Assembly (NCBI GenBank): GCA_029204225.1
Contig: CM055103.1
Location: forward strand, 55,613,885-55,677,884
Source of the DNA: Diphasiastrum complanatum
Lineage: Eukaryota > Streptophyta > Lycopodiopsida > Lycopodiales > Lycopodiaceae
Direction of reading: 5' to 3'
DNA: 64,000 nt
Made by a program: the position numbers and the translations under genes. The notes beneath the pieces were generated by a model. That model was given only the letters and a program-made list of their open reading frames with translations. It searched no databases and was not told where the DNA came from. How positions within the stretch are numbered: the stretch's first letter is position 1; each line of letters begins with the position of its first letter. Below, one piece after another: positions 1 through 11,861 of the stretch.

Positions 1-1268
1 GACCTCAGATCGGGATATCATCAAGTCCGTATAAAATCGGAAGATGTCTCGAAAACAGCTTTTAGGACTCGTCACGATCATTATGAGTTTAAGGTGATGC
101 CATTTGGGCTCACAAATGCTCCAGCTACCTTTATGCCCTTGATGAACAGTGTCCTCAGACCATACTGGGTAAGTTTGTAGTCATATTTTTTGATGACATC
201 CTCGTTTACAGCAAAACGAGGAAGGAGCATCTAAAACACCTCAGAAAGGTGTTTCGATTGCTTAGAAAGCATAAGCTCTATGCTAAACAATCCAAGTGTG
301 AATTCTTCGTTGAAGAAGTAGCATATTTGGGTCACATTATCTCTTCAGATGGGATTAAGATGGACCCAAATAAGGTTAAAGCCATACTCAGTTGGCTGAG
401 ACCTCAGAATATTTTGGAACTTCAGATCTTTCTTGGTCTGGCGGGATATTACAGACAATTTGTCAAGGAATATGCTCAGATAGCAGTTCCTATGACCAAT
501 CTCCTTAAGGGGAAGGGAAAGGAGTTCATTTGGGAGTCCGCACAGCAGGAGAGCTTTGATGCTCTCAAAACAGCCTTAGCTACAGCACCAGTTTTAAAAG
601 TTGTCGACCCCAATCAGCCATTTGTGGTCGAAATAGATGCTAGCGACTTTGCAGTAGGTGCTGTGCTAACTCAGGGTGGACGACCAGTTGCGTTCGAGAG
701 TAAAAAACTCGAGCCAGCTCAGACTAGGTACAGTGCCTATGAAAAGGAACTCTTTTCTATAGTACATGCCCTTAAGACTTGGAGGCATTATTTGTATGGT
801 GCCAACTTTGAGGTCCTGACAGACCATGAGAGTCTCAGATACCTTTGCAATCAACCTGAGCTTAGAGGTCGGAGAGCTCGTTGGGCAGAGTTGATGCAAG
901 AGTTTGACACGTCTATCAGATATAGGCGTGGAAAATTCAATACAGTAGCAGATGCCCTTAGCAGAATGCCTATGATAAATGAGCTGAGTTTTACTCAGAT
1001 TCGTAATGAGTTACTCGAGTCCTTGAGAGGAAAATGCCAGCATGATGCATTCTTCTCTACTATCTGGAACTCAGTCCAGAACAGACAGTTACAGACTCCA
1101 GAACCAGTTCCCGGGGCTGGTGCCAGTTCATCCAAGAATACGGCAGCTTCCGTTGAGGATGATGATGAGTCCGAGTATACGTCGTCAGATGACGTTGAGG
1201 ATTCTGAGCCTGTATTACCCAAGCAAACCCCAGTGGTTGAGGGTCAGTTGACTCAAGGATTCAAATGA
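1..1268 (+). pseudogene. Ty3/gypsy chromovirus reverse transcriptase and RNase H, cut by the window edge and frameshifted
   Basis: Part of the pol polyprotein that copies retrotransposon RNA into DNA. The window opens inside the RT domain: frame 1 reads [11 protein letters not shown] and then [12 protein letters not shown]. Near base 165 one base is missing and reading moves to frame 3, where the RT active site FFDDILVYS starts at 186. RT thumb ([22 protein letters not shown]) and RNase H follow. RNase H keeps its acidic residues: D in [11 protein letters not shown] (about 636), E in [13 protein letters not shown] in VLTDHESL and D in [10 protein letters not shown]. An acidic Ser/Glu/Asp linker (about 1150-1230) leads to integrase, and a TGA at 1266-1268 interrupts the frame. 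Gag, protease and the 5' LTR lie outside the window. The frameshift and stop make this a pseudogene. Confidence 0.92.
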
Positions 1269-2607
1269 AAACAGTATTCCATTCAGGATGAGTACTTGCT
1301 CTATAGAGATAGAGTATGTGTCCCCAATTCAGAGGATTATAGGCAGCAGGTCCTATATGAATGTCATGACAATCCTGGTGCGGGACACCCAGGCATACAG
1401 AAGACCTATGAGCTTCTTCGTAGGCAATTTTTCTGGCCCAGTATGAAAAAGGACGTCGAAATGTCTAGTAAATAAAGCAGAGCGTTTAAAGGCAGGAGGG
1501 TTGTTGCATCCCTTAGAAATACTAGCTGGTAAATGGGAGAGTATCTCCATGGATTTTATAGTGGGCCTGCCTAAAACCCAAAAGGGTAATGACGCTATAT
1601 GGGTCACAGTTGACCGTCTGACCAAAATGGCTCATTTCATTCCGACCAAAACAACCGTTAGAGCTCCAGAGTTAGCGAGGTTGTTTGTAGACGGGCTATT
1701 AAAATTGTACGGTCTACCTTCCGGCATAGTCAGCGACCGGAACAGTAAGTTTACTAGAAATTTTTGGAGGGCAGTATTCCATCATCTCCATACTAAACTT
1801 AATATGAGTACCACCGACCATCCACAGACGGACGGTCAAACAAAAAGGGTAAATCAAGTGCTGGAGGATATGCTTCGTGCATACGTCAGCAAGAAGCAGA
1901 CTAATTGGGAGGAGTATCTCTCGATATTAGAGTTTGCTTACAACAGTACCAAACATTCAGCTACGGGATACAGCCCATTTATGCTGATGTACGGTTTTCA
2001 GCCACGCTCACCCACAGCTGTAAGGTTTAAACAAGAAAAAGTTGAAGCAGCCAGAAACTTTTTAGAGGACCTAAACCAGATGATAGAACATGCTAAGCGT
2101 AGCATTAGGCAGTCCCAGGATCGAGCCAGGCACTATGCAGATCCACACAGACGGGATGTGCAGTTCTCCACTGGTGAGAAAGTCTACTTGAGAGTCCCAG
2201 TTGACTCTAAAACCCTCAAATCAGGAGTGTGTGCTAAGTTGTCTCCAAGGTATTGTGGTCCCTTTACCATTAGTAGGAGACTAGGCGAGGTCACCTATGA
2301 ACTAGAACTCCCACACAGTAGTAAGGTTTTTCCAGTCTTTCATGTAAGTCGGTTACGAAAAGCCTTAACCAGATCAGACAATCTGGTAGGGGACAGTGTT
2401 CTAGTTCTCCCATTGGATCCTCAGCAACCTCCACATGAACCAGAGGAGATTCTTGATAGTAGAGAGACGCAGACTCGTCATACTCTATACCGAGAATATC
2501 TGGTTAAGTGGAATGATCAGCCTGTTGAGAATGCCACTTGGGAAAGAGGCAGCGTCCTTCGCAAGATTTTTCCAAACTTTGTCTTAGAGGACCAAGACGG
2601 TTCTTAA
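1269..2607 (+). pseudogene. Ty3/gypsy integrase with C-terminal chromodomain, defective
   Basis: Continues the pol above. The His-His half of the integrase zinc finger is present (ECHDNPGAGHPG) and the frame runs to a TAA at 1473. The Cys-Cys half is missing, and the core resumes in frame 1 at about 1471, so a short deletion removed it. The core shows the first catalytic D in SMDFIVGLPKTQ and the second in VSDRNSKF. The third position, 35 residues later, reads DGQTKRVNQ: Lys (codon AAA, 1843-1845) replaces the catalytic Glu. Then come the GKR-type tail and a chromodomain (about 2446-2607, EYLVKWNDQP and NATWE), which in chromoviruses directs insertion to marked chromatin. The frame ends at TAA 2605-2607 just before the polypurine tract. 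Confidence 0.92.
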
Positions 2608-2974
2608 GGGGGAGGGAGTGTTACGAGCTCGTAACCAGTGCCGAACCCTAGAGAACATAGATAGGTCAGATACCACAGTCAGGGTCGTGTCCAGTGTACA
2701 TGACCAACAGGGCAAGACAGTGTGAGTAGTGTGCCCCAGCACGGTCCATAGCCATGGCGGGCCTAACACAGCCTAGGGACCCTGTCAGCAGGATAGGGCC
2801 ACGTCAGTGCCACGTGGTCGACACTTGGCAGTAGCATGCTACCAGTCCTCACACTGGGCTAGGAGGGAGTAGGCAAGGTTGGGTGGATCAGTTAGTGTTT
2901 GCCCTACTGTGGTGTTAGGATCAATTACAGGGTGTTGGAATATCAATCCACACTCTAGAGAGAACTATCAAACA
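2604..2974 (+). mobile_element. Polypurine tract and 3' LTR of the gypsy chromovirus
   Basis: The purine run AAGGGGGAGGGAG (about 2606-2618) primes plus-strand synthesis in LTR elements. It is followed by TGTTACGAGCTCG starting at 2619, a typical LTR 5' end. The same TGTTACGA start appears at 23031 after another chromodomain relic, which supports the call. The right border is inferred: the sequence ends in ACA at 2974, where the tRNA-like sequence starts. No clear TATA box is seen, so the LTR may be truncated. Confidence 0.7.
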
Positions 2975-3046
2975 GGGCGGATAGCTCAGTGGTAGACATC
3001 CCATATGGTATGAGGGAGGTCCTAGGTACAAATCCTAGTCTGTCCA
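2975..3046 (+). tRNA. tRNA-like sequence, probably a tRNA pseudogene
   Basis: A 72-base stretch folds much like a tRNA. The 7-bp acceptor stem GGGCGGA/TCTGTCC uses two G-U pairs, and A at 3046 is the discriminator. A good A box (TAGCTCAGTGG) is present, and the T arm is CTAGG-TACAAAT-CCTAG with a 7-base loop. Faults: the 3' side of the D stem is one base short (GAC where GAGC is expected), the T loop starts TAC instead of TTC, and the anticodon stem (TCCCA...TGAGGGA) carries an extra A. If the loop is TATGGTA the anticodon would be TGG (Pro), but I do not trust that. It abuts the LTR end. It could also be the head of a tRNA-derived SINE, although no A-rich tail follows closely. Confidence 0.45.
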
Positions 3047-4376
3047 TCCATATTATGATTTATGGATTTCCAACAATATCAAGACAAAATCAACTTTGGG
3101 CCAAATGTCCATTTTACTATTGTCGCGAACATTCACATGTTTGTTCTAGAATATGCTAGGGAGGTAGAGCAACGGTTGGAGAAGGAAGGCCAAGGCAAAC
3201 TTTTTTACTTGCCAAGCCATCATACAACGATAGCTCTTTTAGGTAACAACATAGAGTATCCGATCAAGCGTTGATCCCAATAAGAGTAGTCACTTATCAC
3301 TGCACCCTCATGCTTGGCTTCTTGAAAGAATGAGACCACATGAGAATTACAGTTGACTACAAGTAGGTTTGAAAATCTTTGAGGATACCATTGTTCATTT
3401 TGCAAATTTAGCTACGAGACAACAAGTGTTCAATTGACTGAGCAAGAACCTTTATTTTGAAGCTTTACCAGTATAACACTTGGAGCTTAACTAGAGATAG
3501 TATAGAAATGTAATATCAATTCAATCTACATGCAAGTTGCTCAGTTTCTAAATTTCAAGACCCCTAGTGGTTTATTGTTGGTAAAACTAACCAACTCGTT
3601 CCATAGTCCAAGCAACTTATCAAAGTCTTGCACAGGCCAAGGTTGTTAAGGGAGATTCTAGTTGTTAAATTACATCAACTCTAACATTATGATTTAACTA
3701 ATCTTGCATTCTAAATGTGTGCTATAAAGATTCATTGTATGGGGTCCTCAATCAGATCATGGAGAGTTGTCTAACTACCAATTGTGCACTTATTGGAGCT
3801 CCTTCCCCGGAAAAATCAACTTTGCCGATGGATGCCTGACCAGAAGTGAGTTGGTGTGCCTCTCCCACATGCTATAAATTCTAATATGCTTTTGTGTCCT
3901 TTTATAGTTACCCTTTTCAACAATACGATTTCAATACTTCTGGCTATGGATGAAGAAAGTGTCTCTTATCATTGTAGCCATTTGAATCCAGCATGAAGCA
4001 CACATTCCACTTGTCGACATCTAAAGTTTATAGTACAATCAAGACTGGAGGGTGGCACACAAGTTTGTTGATACGAGAGGTATCAATCAGCCAAAGTACT
4101 GATTACATATGAGGAAAAATAAGCATAATACCACATGAAATTTCATAGTTATATGAAGGTGATATACAAAAACTTGAGAAGACTTGACCTAGAGCATCGA
4201 GGCGGAAACAGAAGCGCCAGCACGTACTGTACACAACTGGATGATAGAGCTTTAAGGAAAATGAGTGAAGCACTGATATGGCGCCTACTCAAAAATTTGT
4301 TTCAATAAAATCCAGACTACTGGTTTTAAAACGCGAGACTTGCATTCCATCACAGCCACAAAGAAACAGAAATCTT
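3047..4376. other. Intergenic, nothing recognised
   Basis: Only short open frames without recognisable motifs. No repeats or RNA genes were seen. Confidence 0.6.
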
Positions 4377-4935
4377 ACCGAGCAAAGATGCATAATATCG
4401 AACTGCAAAACTCATAACGATCCAAATGAATATTAACGAGCGAAGATGAACGATATGGAACTGTAAAAGTCATAAAGATCCAAATGAAATATCACCGAGC
4501 AACGATGAATAATATCGAACTGCAAAACTCATAAAGAACCAATTGAAATATTACCGAGCAAAGATGAATAATATCGAACTGCAAAATCCATATGAAATAT
4601 TACCGAGAACAGACGAATAATATAGAACTGCAAAACTCATAAAGATCCAATTGAAATCTTACCGAGCAAAGATGAATAACATCGAACTGCAAAACTCATA
4701 AAGATCCAATTGAAATCTTACCGAGCAAAGATGAATAACATCGAACTGCAAAACTCATAAAGATCCAATTAAGGTATCACCGAGCAAAGATGAATAATAC
4801 AAAATCCAAATGAAACATTACCGAGCACAGATGAATAATATCGAACTGCAAAACTCCGAAACATCCAATTGAAATCTTACCGAGCAAAGATGAATAATAT
4901 GGAACTGCAAAACTCATTATGATCCAATTTGAAAG
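4377..4935 (-). repeat. About ten tandem copies of a 59-bp unit carrying splice-site-like ends
   Basis: On the + strand units begin ACCGAGCAAAGATGAATAA and recur at about 4377, 4435, 4494, 4553, 4601, 4660, 4719, 4778, 4819 and 4879. Most are 58-60 bp; those from 4553 and 4778 are shortened by internal deletions (about 48 and 41 bp). Neighbours at 4601-4777 are nearly identical, outer ones more diverged. Read on the minus strand, each unit joins TTTTGCAG to a 24-base segment TTCGAT...TTTGCTCG and then GTAAGAT, that is, a 3' splice site, a mini-exon and a 5' splice site. A TATA-like box lies just upstream on the same strand (5021-5030). No protein-coding gene is evident. Confidence 0.85.
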
Positions 4936-5020
4936 GGCAAAAAGAGATGCGCGCTCGAGCAAGCTCCCAGCCGAATGAAGGAAGAAGAAAGAACAAGGCC
5001 TCCATCTCTCTCCCCTCCTC

Positions 5021-5030
5021 TTTATATATA
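5021..5030 (-). promoter_or_regulatory. TATA-like box upstream of the 59-bp array
   Basis: The minus strand reads TATATATAAA followed by a purine-rich GAGGAGGGGAGAGAG leader. A TATA box here would place initiation near 4990, so a transcript would run straight into the tandem array. An ATG at 5005-5003 is too close to the box to start a protein from it. Confidence 0.3.
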
Positions 5031-5215
5031 CCAGCAGAGAAGCAGTAGGAAAGACTAAGTTTCCTTAAACCATAATTAAGGCAACTAACTCTCGGTTTAT
5101 GAAACTTAAGCTGGTTTATGAAAATTAATTAACTTAATTTAGGTGGATAGCATTTTGTGATGGGGATTAATTGGGTGTAGTACCTTGACAAGTCAACAAT
5201 CTATTTGAATGGCAG

Positions 5216-5530
5216 ATGGAGTTATTAAGACCACGAGGTCTCGGCATTTTCTTTTCGATGGTGCTTATTCCTCTTCTTCAACTCCACTCACGGTGCAGGC
5301 AAGGCCCCACCCACCCTCATCTGTGGAGATTTGAGGGATGTCGATCTTGATGAATGTGTTGATCTTCATGAATGCATCATGTGATCAAATGGAGTTATTA
5401 AGAACGCGAGGTCTCGGCATTTTCTTTTGGATTGCTCAACTCCAATGTGTACGCAAGGCTCCACCCTCATCTAGTGATTGAGGAAAATTGATCTTCATGG
5501 ATGCATCATGATCAAATGCATCATTCTTTC
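5216..5530. repeat. Diverged direct duplication, period about 173 bp
   Basis: TGGAGTTATTAAGA followed by GAGGTCTCGGCATTTTCTTT occurs near 5218 and again near 5391. Each copy is followed by a CTCCA...CAAGGC...CCACCCTCATCT block and then a GATCTTCATG(A/G)ATGCATCATG block, so the order of three blocks is kept. The copies differ by small indels. No coding content seen. Confidence 0.7.
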
Positions 5531-5540
5531 TTCATCATAG

Positions 5541-7589
5541 GATGAGGATGGGGCCCCTACCTCCCCTACCAGCACCCTTGGGTGAGTTGAGTAATATGTT
5601 GATCCCTTTGTCTTTTTTCAAGTTGGAGTTTATTTTTAGGGCTCATTGTGTTAAGACATTCCCTACAATGGCAAGGCTGGTGGGCCAACCTTTGTCCAAG
5701 GGTGGTGGAGGCCTTGAAAGGTATATCTTTTGAGTGATAATGACATCGGATGCTCATCAAAAGTTGATAAAGTACTAAAAGTTAGATGCTAAAATTGGCA
5801 TGTCACCTGCTAGCTTCAAGGGTTGTGGGTTTTCTACCCAAAATTAGTTGTAGCCATAAATTTGAAATCTACAAGTTTATATTGGTACTTTACCTCTTCC
5901 ATGGAAGTGTTGTAGGTTTTTTGTAAGGTTGGTTTGGAAAAAATGTATGCACACTAATCCTCACCACCTCTAAATATTTGTAACAAGCTAACATCCATGT
6001 GGCTATCAATTGCCAATGTAAACTGTCGGATGACCCCTTTTTTTATTTAAAATAATCCAATCTATAATATGTGCCTCCGTGATTCAAACCCCACCCTTCA
6101 ACCCCTTCTTAAAAGCTGCTTCATCTCACCTAGCTCGTCATGTTGATTATATACGAATGTGAATCGTAGATATACAAGAAAATGGAGGGGCGGGCATTTC
6201 CTTGTCTAGGCATGTTGCTTATTTTTGTGGCGGCTTTCACAAGGTTGTTAATGGGGTTGTGTCACCTTGTTATGAAAATCATGAGGTCTGAAAGTGGGGC
6301 CCAATCTGCCATGGCAGTTGTTATTGGGAAACACTCTCCCTATCGTTGGACTAAGTCATGTATTTTGCACCACAATTGTCATGACGATCATGGGAACGCC
6401 TTAATCTGTCTATCACATAGGCTTGATGAATGCTTATTCCACCCTCCACACCCCCAACACCTTGGGGAGAGGACTATGATTGTCACAATAGTAACAATAA
6501 AATCCACTGCTCCTCCTCGAATTACATTGTAGGTAGCAATTACAAATGCCAGGGTGGGGAGAGAGTCAACTTAGTCCCAAGTTAGCTTGAAAGCTTCAAA
6601 CACTAGCTCTCAAGCATACACAAAGCATTTGTCGGCCTTGATAAATCTAGCCTCCCCCCGCAACCACGTTTGCCTATTTGTTCATTTTTTCACTTTTTTG
6701 TTTAGGTGGGCCAAATCCAATACTTTATATATAGGTTTTCTTTTCAAGGAAGTAGTTATGATATAATAGGCTTCGAAAGTTCTTTATTTCTTTTGAATCT
6801 ATGTCTTGATCTAATCTAGCCCAATATCCCACCAAGTGACGAAAAGTGATCAAATATCATGTATTAATGGCATATTAAAGTGTAGAATAAAGGTGTTGAA
6901 TTTTTACATGCAAAGTGAAAAAGCTCCTAGAAAATATTCATATGTTTTACAAATAAAATCCAAAAAGACTTTTAAATAAAGTTATTTTACATTAATAAAT
7001 CCCACTTTCAAAGACACAGGTGTATATCAAAATGCAAAACGGGCCCATTTATAGGGGAACTTAAGGGATGTCGTTGACTAGCTAACACCTTCCAAGTTGG
7101 ATGCCAACTCTCGACAAAATTTCTAGGTCTTGCATTTAAAAGGCACGACTGTGTGTTAAAACGATCAATGGAGATAATATGCATAAATTGGAGTTGGGTG
7201 TTGGGGACATTAACACAAATGATCATATCGTACGATACTCATATGCCTTCACGTCAACAGAGGGGATGGGCTACCAGACCCACGACATCATTTTGAAAGT
7301 TTAGGGCCATACAATTGTAAGCTATCATATTAGCCCAAATTCTCTTGTAAGTAATAGGGTGATGTGAAGATCCCAAGTAGCTTTGTCATGCACATTGGAA
7401 AATGGATAGAAATTTTTTGTTATTTGCAATGAATACAATAAAAACATTTTTCAACTTGAATTCACTTATGAAAGACATGTTAGCTTATACATAGTCATCC
7501 AGATGGTTTACTAGTATTATGGAAAAGCTACAAGTGCATTTTTTTTTGTGCAAAGTTGCTCAAGATCCATCTAATCACCTGGTTAATAA
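5541..7589. other. Intergenic, nothing recognised
   Basis: The longest open frame (6182-6532, +) has no recognisable motif. A TATATATAGG string near 6726 is isolated. No LTR ends, primer sites or RNA genes were recognised. Confidence 0.5.
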
Positions 7590-8171
7590 TAAGGCCTTCA
7601 ATCAAAAAACTCCTTGAATTGTTCCAGACGGTGGTTATAAGGGAAGCTCTCTAAGATCCTGCTTACAAGACAAAACACAATGGAAAACACACTATGGAAC
7701 AACCACCCAACCAGGTAGAAGGAACCAATCAACTCTAGAATCTTCACTCCCAAGCCAAGGAACAAGAAGCATGAAGGTAGAGTGAAACCCTGGCAATGAA
7801 TCAATGACCACAATGAGGAGTAGGGCGAGTTTGGACCCAATATATAGAGCCAAAAGCATCCTGGGCACATAGCCATGCATAGCCCTAAGTTCCCTATACA
7901 TAGAGTCACCTAGAATAGAGTCCTAAGCATGGACCACCTATTCATAGAATTGTTATTGATAACTCTACACGTGCATACAATGTCTCATACCTTGTCTAAA
8001 CTCCATTCAATGTGTTCTGGGGCTCACAAGGATATTAGTTACTTTCGGGTCACATCCAGTATGATGTGGCATAACTAACAGCTTGATTTACTGGAGTACC
8101 GTCTATCCAACACTAGGAGTATACTGAATCCTACTTACTGGCCATGGACATAACATTCTTCCCTCCTTAAA
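7590..8171 (-). mobile_element. 3' LTR and polypurine tract of a minus-strand gypsy element
   Basis: On the minus strand the purine run AAGGAGGGAAGAA (about 8168-8156) is followed by TGTTATGTCCATGG from 8155, the same kind of tract and LTR start as the chromoviruses at 2619 and 23031. A TATA box (GGCTCTATATATTGGG) lies about 310 bases inside, as expected of a U3 promoter. The far border near 7590 is a guess because no partner LTR is in the window. Confidence 0.65.
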
Positions 8172-10800
8172 CTGCTTCTATCCTTAGAAGCTCTCTAAAC
8201 ATGAAAGAATAGCAGGAACAGTTCTTTTAACTTTCAATGTCCACTTAGAAAATCATTATCCTTAGTCTAACTTTTACATCAAACAAGTACTCAGAGATAA
8301 TCTCTGCACTTGAGTACAACTCAGGTTTGAAAAGTATACTAAGCGATAAATTTTCCATCTGGGTTACAATTACCACAAGTTAGTAACATCACCTCATGTA
8401 AAGCACTTACATGAAACACTAGGTGAAATAACCTAACTTAAGAGATTAAAGTTAGAGGAAATAAGAAAATAATTATAATTATAGTCTGAAATTATCCACA
8501 ACACTGATAGATAATTCATAAGCTTTCAAGTACAAATACCCTTAGAATCCAAATTCTAAGATATGAAAATTCATTCAATTAGAATCTCTAGGAGAATCAT
8601 TAAGATATAGAATGATTAAAACTCAACTCTGAGTATCCCAGATACTCTTTTGAGTTAAATGCTCCTGTTTCTACCACCAAATGCAAGAAAATAGCATTCA
8701 TTCATCTTAATAGACTTGTCTGTCTCCTAAGATAACTGGAGTTCCAATCAAATGAAGAACTGTATTCAACCATCTATAGACCATAAATTGTAGCAGAATA
8801 ACATCCACTAGATAAATTAAATCCTCCACAAATAAAATACTTATCTTGTGAGAATGTCTGTGAGATCCATAGGTCCTCAAATATAACACTGGAGTAAAGA
8901 GATTCAAAAACACTGATTCGAATTCTTACTCAAATAATAGATCAATAATTAATCACCACACTTAAGAATCATTACAATTTCTTATAATCCTCTGACAATA
9001 ATTAAGTATCTATTTATGATTCGTCAACCACAAATATTTAGATTCATATGATTTGTCCATCATAATTTCCTGAAATCCAAACCATACTTAATCATTTACA
9101 GGATACTAGAGTATATGTCTAACATAACTCAAGAAAAGTAAGAGTCATTCCAAAAATCTTTCCATTAAAAAAATACTAGATTTAGGAATACTTTCAAAAC
9201 ATGATTCTTTAACTGAAGTGCAAGATTCAAGTTCTATAAACAATTGGTAATTAAAGACTAAACGCATACCAAAATGACAATCATCTTCAACTACAAAAAC
9301 TTTAGATTACAATCCAGAATCACGTCTAGATACCCAAAGTCTTGCTGAATATCAATTCAATTATTATTCTTGGATTCATTATGATTCGTTATCCAATTGA
9401 GCTCTCTGGGATACAATCACTAATGAGCTGAGTCTATTCCTTAAATAAGAGATACTCTATCCCAAGAATAATGTATATCCAATGCACATAATTTCAACCG
9501 ATGAACCCAAATGATTCACTAATCATGCGTCTTACAAGCAATATAAATCAAAACCATCAGTTGATGGTGAATCCACCTCACACTGATCGTTTTACCAATT
9601 AACTTCATCCTGGAGTAACCAACTACTCAAGTTAATTGCCAATGATTTAGAAATCTCAAATGTCTACGTGAAGAATTCAATTATACTAGTATAACACCAC
9701 ATTTAGATCCTTACCCAAATCATTTATAAGTTGATCCATAAATCTTCTATACAAAGATTTGTTGACTCTACAAGTATATATGTTCATGTTCACCGACTAG
9801 GTTAAGTGCACCAGATAACCTTAGTAACTAGGATTACACAGTAGATTCATACAAGATTAATCATGCACATATGAGAATAATCTCACTATGACCCAATACA
9901 TAAACACATTCTTACATGGCAGATTCCTCCAGAACCCACATATGTTACTCACATATCTCACTGAGATCTTGTAACTCAGCTACAAAATATTTTATATTTT
10001 TCATGAGTAAATAACATATCTGGAAAATCTCTGAGATGAATAAAATTCACTCTTAGTGATTTTCCAATCCAATTTCTTTTAATAGCATAATTTCTTCCAC
10101 TCAAACAACCCCTCTCTGATCCTAGTACTAAAACTAAGATTAGATTGTTCCAATACAAAACTCTCAGACTTAAATTCTAATCAAACTTACTTCTAATCCA
10201 ATCAAAATGGAATTAGTAACTTTTGACCTTTTATTGTACTAGATAATGATTCAAATTCCAAACTTATTCTAGTTCCAGATTGTCCACACAATCCCTAGAG
10301 AATTCCTCTTATTCGAAAAGTTCCAATTAGGCATCTTACTCTGAATCTATCCGAAATGACTTCCAGAAAAAATCTCATTTCTATACCACAGCTGGTTCTT
10401 TTCCGAAAACCATGCAACCCATAGATTCCCAAATAGAAATTTATCCCACCACTTCACCCCTCCTTTTAAAGAAATTATAAATTTCCATAAAAGTTAATTG
10501 GAAAGATGATATATGAAAATATCTAAATCCAAGAAAAGTCAGTAATAAGTGCTTCCACTAAAGGATTCACCCTATTACACACAGGACTTCTCCTTCAAAT
10601 ATTTTCACTCTGAGTGATAAAAGCTACTATTCCATTGAAATCCATTTATGCAACAGAGATATTCTAGGTTTAAGAAATTGAAACAATCTAACCTTAGAAT
10701 TTATCTGAATTCCAAGTCTATTCACACAAATAGTAATTTATATGGCATAACAGTCTTTCAGAAGAATAACTTCATGCTGGAAAGAATCATATAAACAGTC
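8172..10800 (-). mobile_element. Decayed internal region of the minus-strand gypsy element
   Basis: This AT-biased stretch lies immediately upstream (minus strand) of the polypurine tract at 8156, where pol should be. Frames are broken every few tens of codons and I could not identify a domain. A segment around 9030-9330 is clearly related to 33300-33720, which suggests both come from one old family. The assignment rests on position more than on motifs. Confidence 0.4.
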
Positions 10801-10835
10801 TGATGTCTTATAAAAAATTATTAAAAAGTAAAGGA

Positions 10836-11830
10836 TTAAAAAAGAAAGCGAGAAATAGATTTGAGAGCCTCTGATTTTGTAAATAATGAAGTACCATATA
10901 CCTGATTGACCTCAAAAATGGACTCTCGTTTCGAAATATACAATTTGCAGTTGCCCGTATAAATCGTCGAAGCATCAATCCCAAATAGTAAAAATACATT
11001 CCAAAGTTGAACTAGGGATTTGACGTTTCGATTGTTCCAAATAACCATTGATGAACAATCATTGTTGACATTACTCAATTGAGGATTGATCACATTAGAG
11101 TCCACTGAGCAATGTAAACCTCTCTAAAGAAACTGATATAGATTGATGGCATATTTTAAAATCAGTTTCCTATAGAGTATTGGTTGACTGAGAGAATGTT
11201 CCCAATCATTATTCACATCCATACCTTCTGGGTAAGCTCGTGAATTAGATATTGGCAATTGAGTTCTAGAGAATCCATAGGAATAGGGTTCCCCAACGGA
11301 AGTCACTTGAACATCTTGTAAAATGGATCTAGGAGGCATCAAACAATAATCCAAGGTATTGATACAAGTAGGATTTATATGGAATAATGAAATCTCTTCA
11401 TTATAAACAATATCCTTGTTGAATACCTCATACTCCATTATATTGTTGTCAAAAATAAAAATATTCTCAAAAGCTCCCAAATCATATTGAATTGGTTCGC
11501 ATATCGGATTCTGATTGAATTTCTTTGAGCATAGCAATATTCCCAATTTTGATGGCCCATAGTCGCTTGTCCATTGACCAGATTAAGACATTGATGTAGT
11601 TCAAGTTCCGGACTTTGATGATTGAAGTGAAACTCGGAAGGATGTTCAATTATCTTCACATCTTGATCTGAATCTTGAATTTCGTCTGAAACCTGATTTT
11701 CACCATTTGTGCTCAACTGCTTTGTCATTGGCACTTTGCTCATCAAACTCATTGCTAGGATTATCTTTATCTTCAGACGCATGCGGTTGTCGATCCACTG
11801 ATGCTTTAGTGTATACACTCACTTTCTGAA
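10836..11830 (-). pseudogene. Uncharacterised reading frames downstream of a retroelement gag
   Basis: Three minus-strand frames (11818-11438, 11546-11124, 11105-10836) follow the gag at 12431-11862. The first is hydrophilic and acidic (EIQDSDQDVKIIEHPSEF); the second has no motif I recognise. None shows an aspartic protease, RT or integrase signature. They are either gag C-terminal and spacer sequence or a private open region of a non-autonomous element. Frame changes between them show decay. Confidence 0.4.
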
Positions 11831-11861
11831 TACACATCTTCATTTTCTCAAACCACCTGGA

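Noticed and set aside
2975-3046. Functional tRNA gene
   Set aside because: Defects in the D arm, T loop and anticodon stem make correct folding and maturation unlikely.
4377-4935. CRISPR array
   Set aside because: Whole 59-bp units repeat without unique spacers, no cas genes, and the genome is a plant's.
6182-6532. 116-residue + strand protein
   Set aside because: No recognisable domain, promoter or splice context; composition typical of chance frames.
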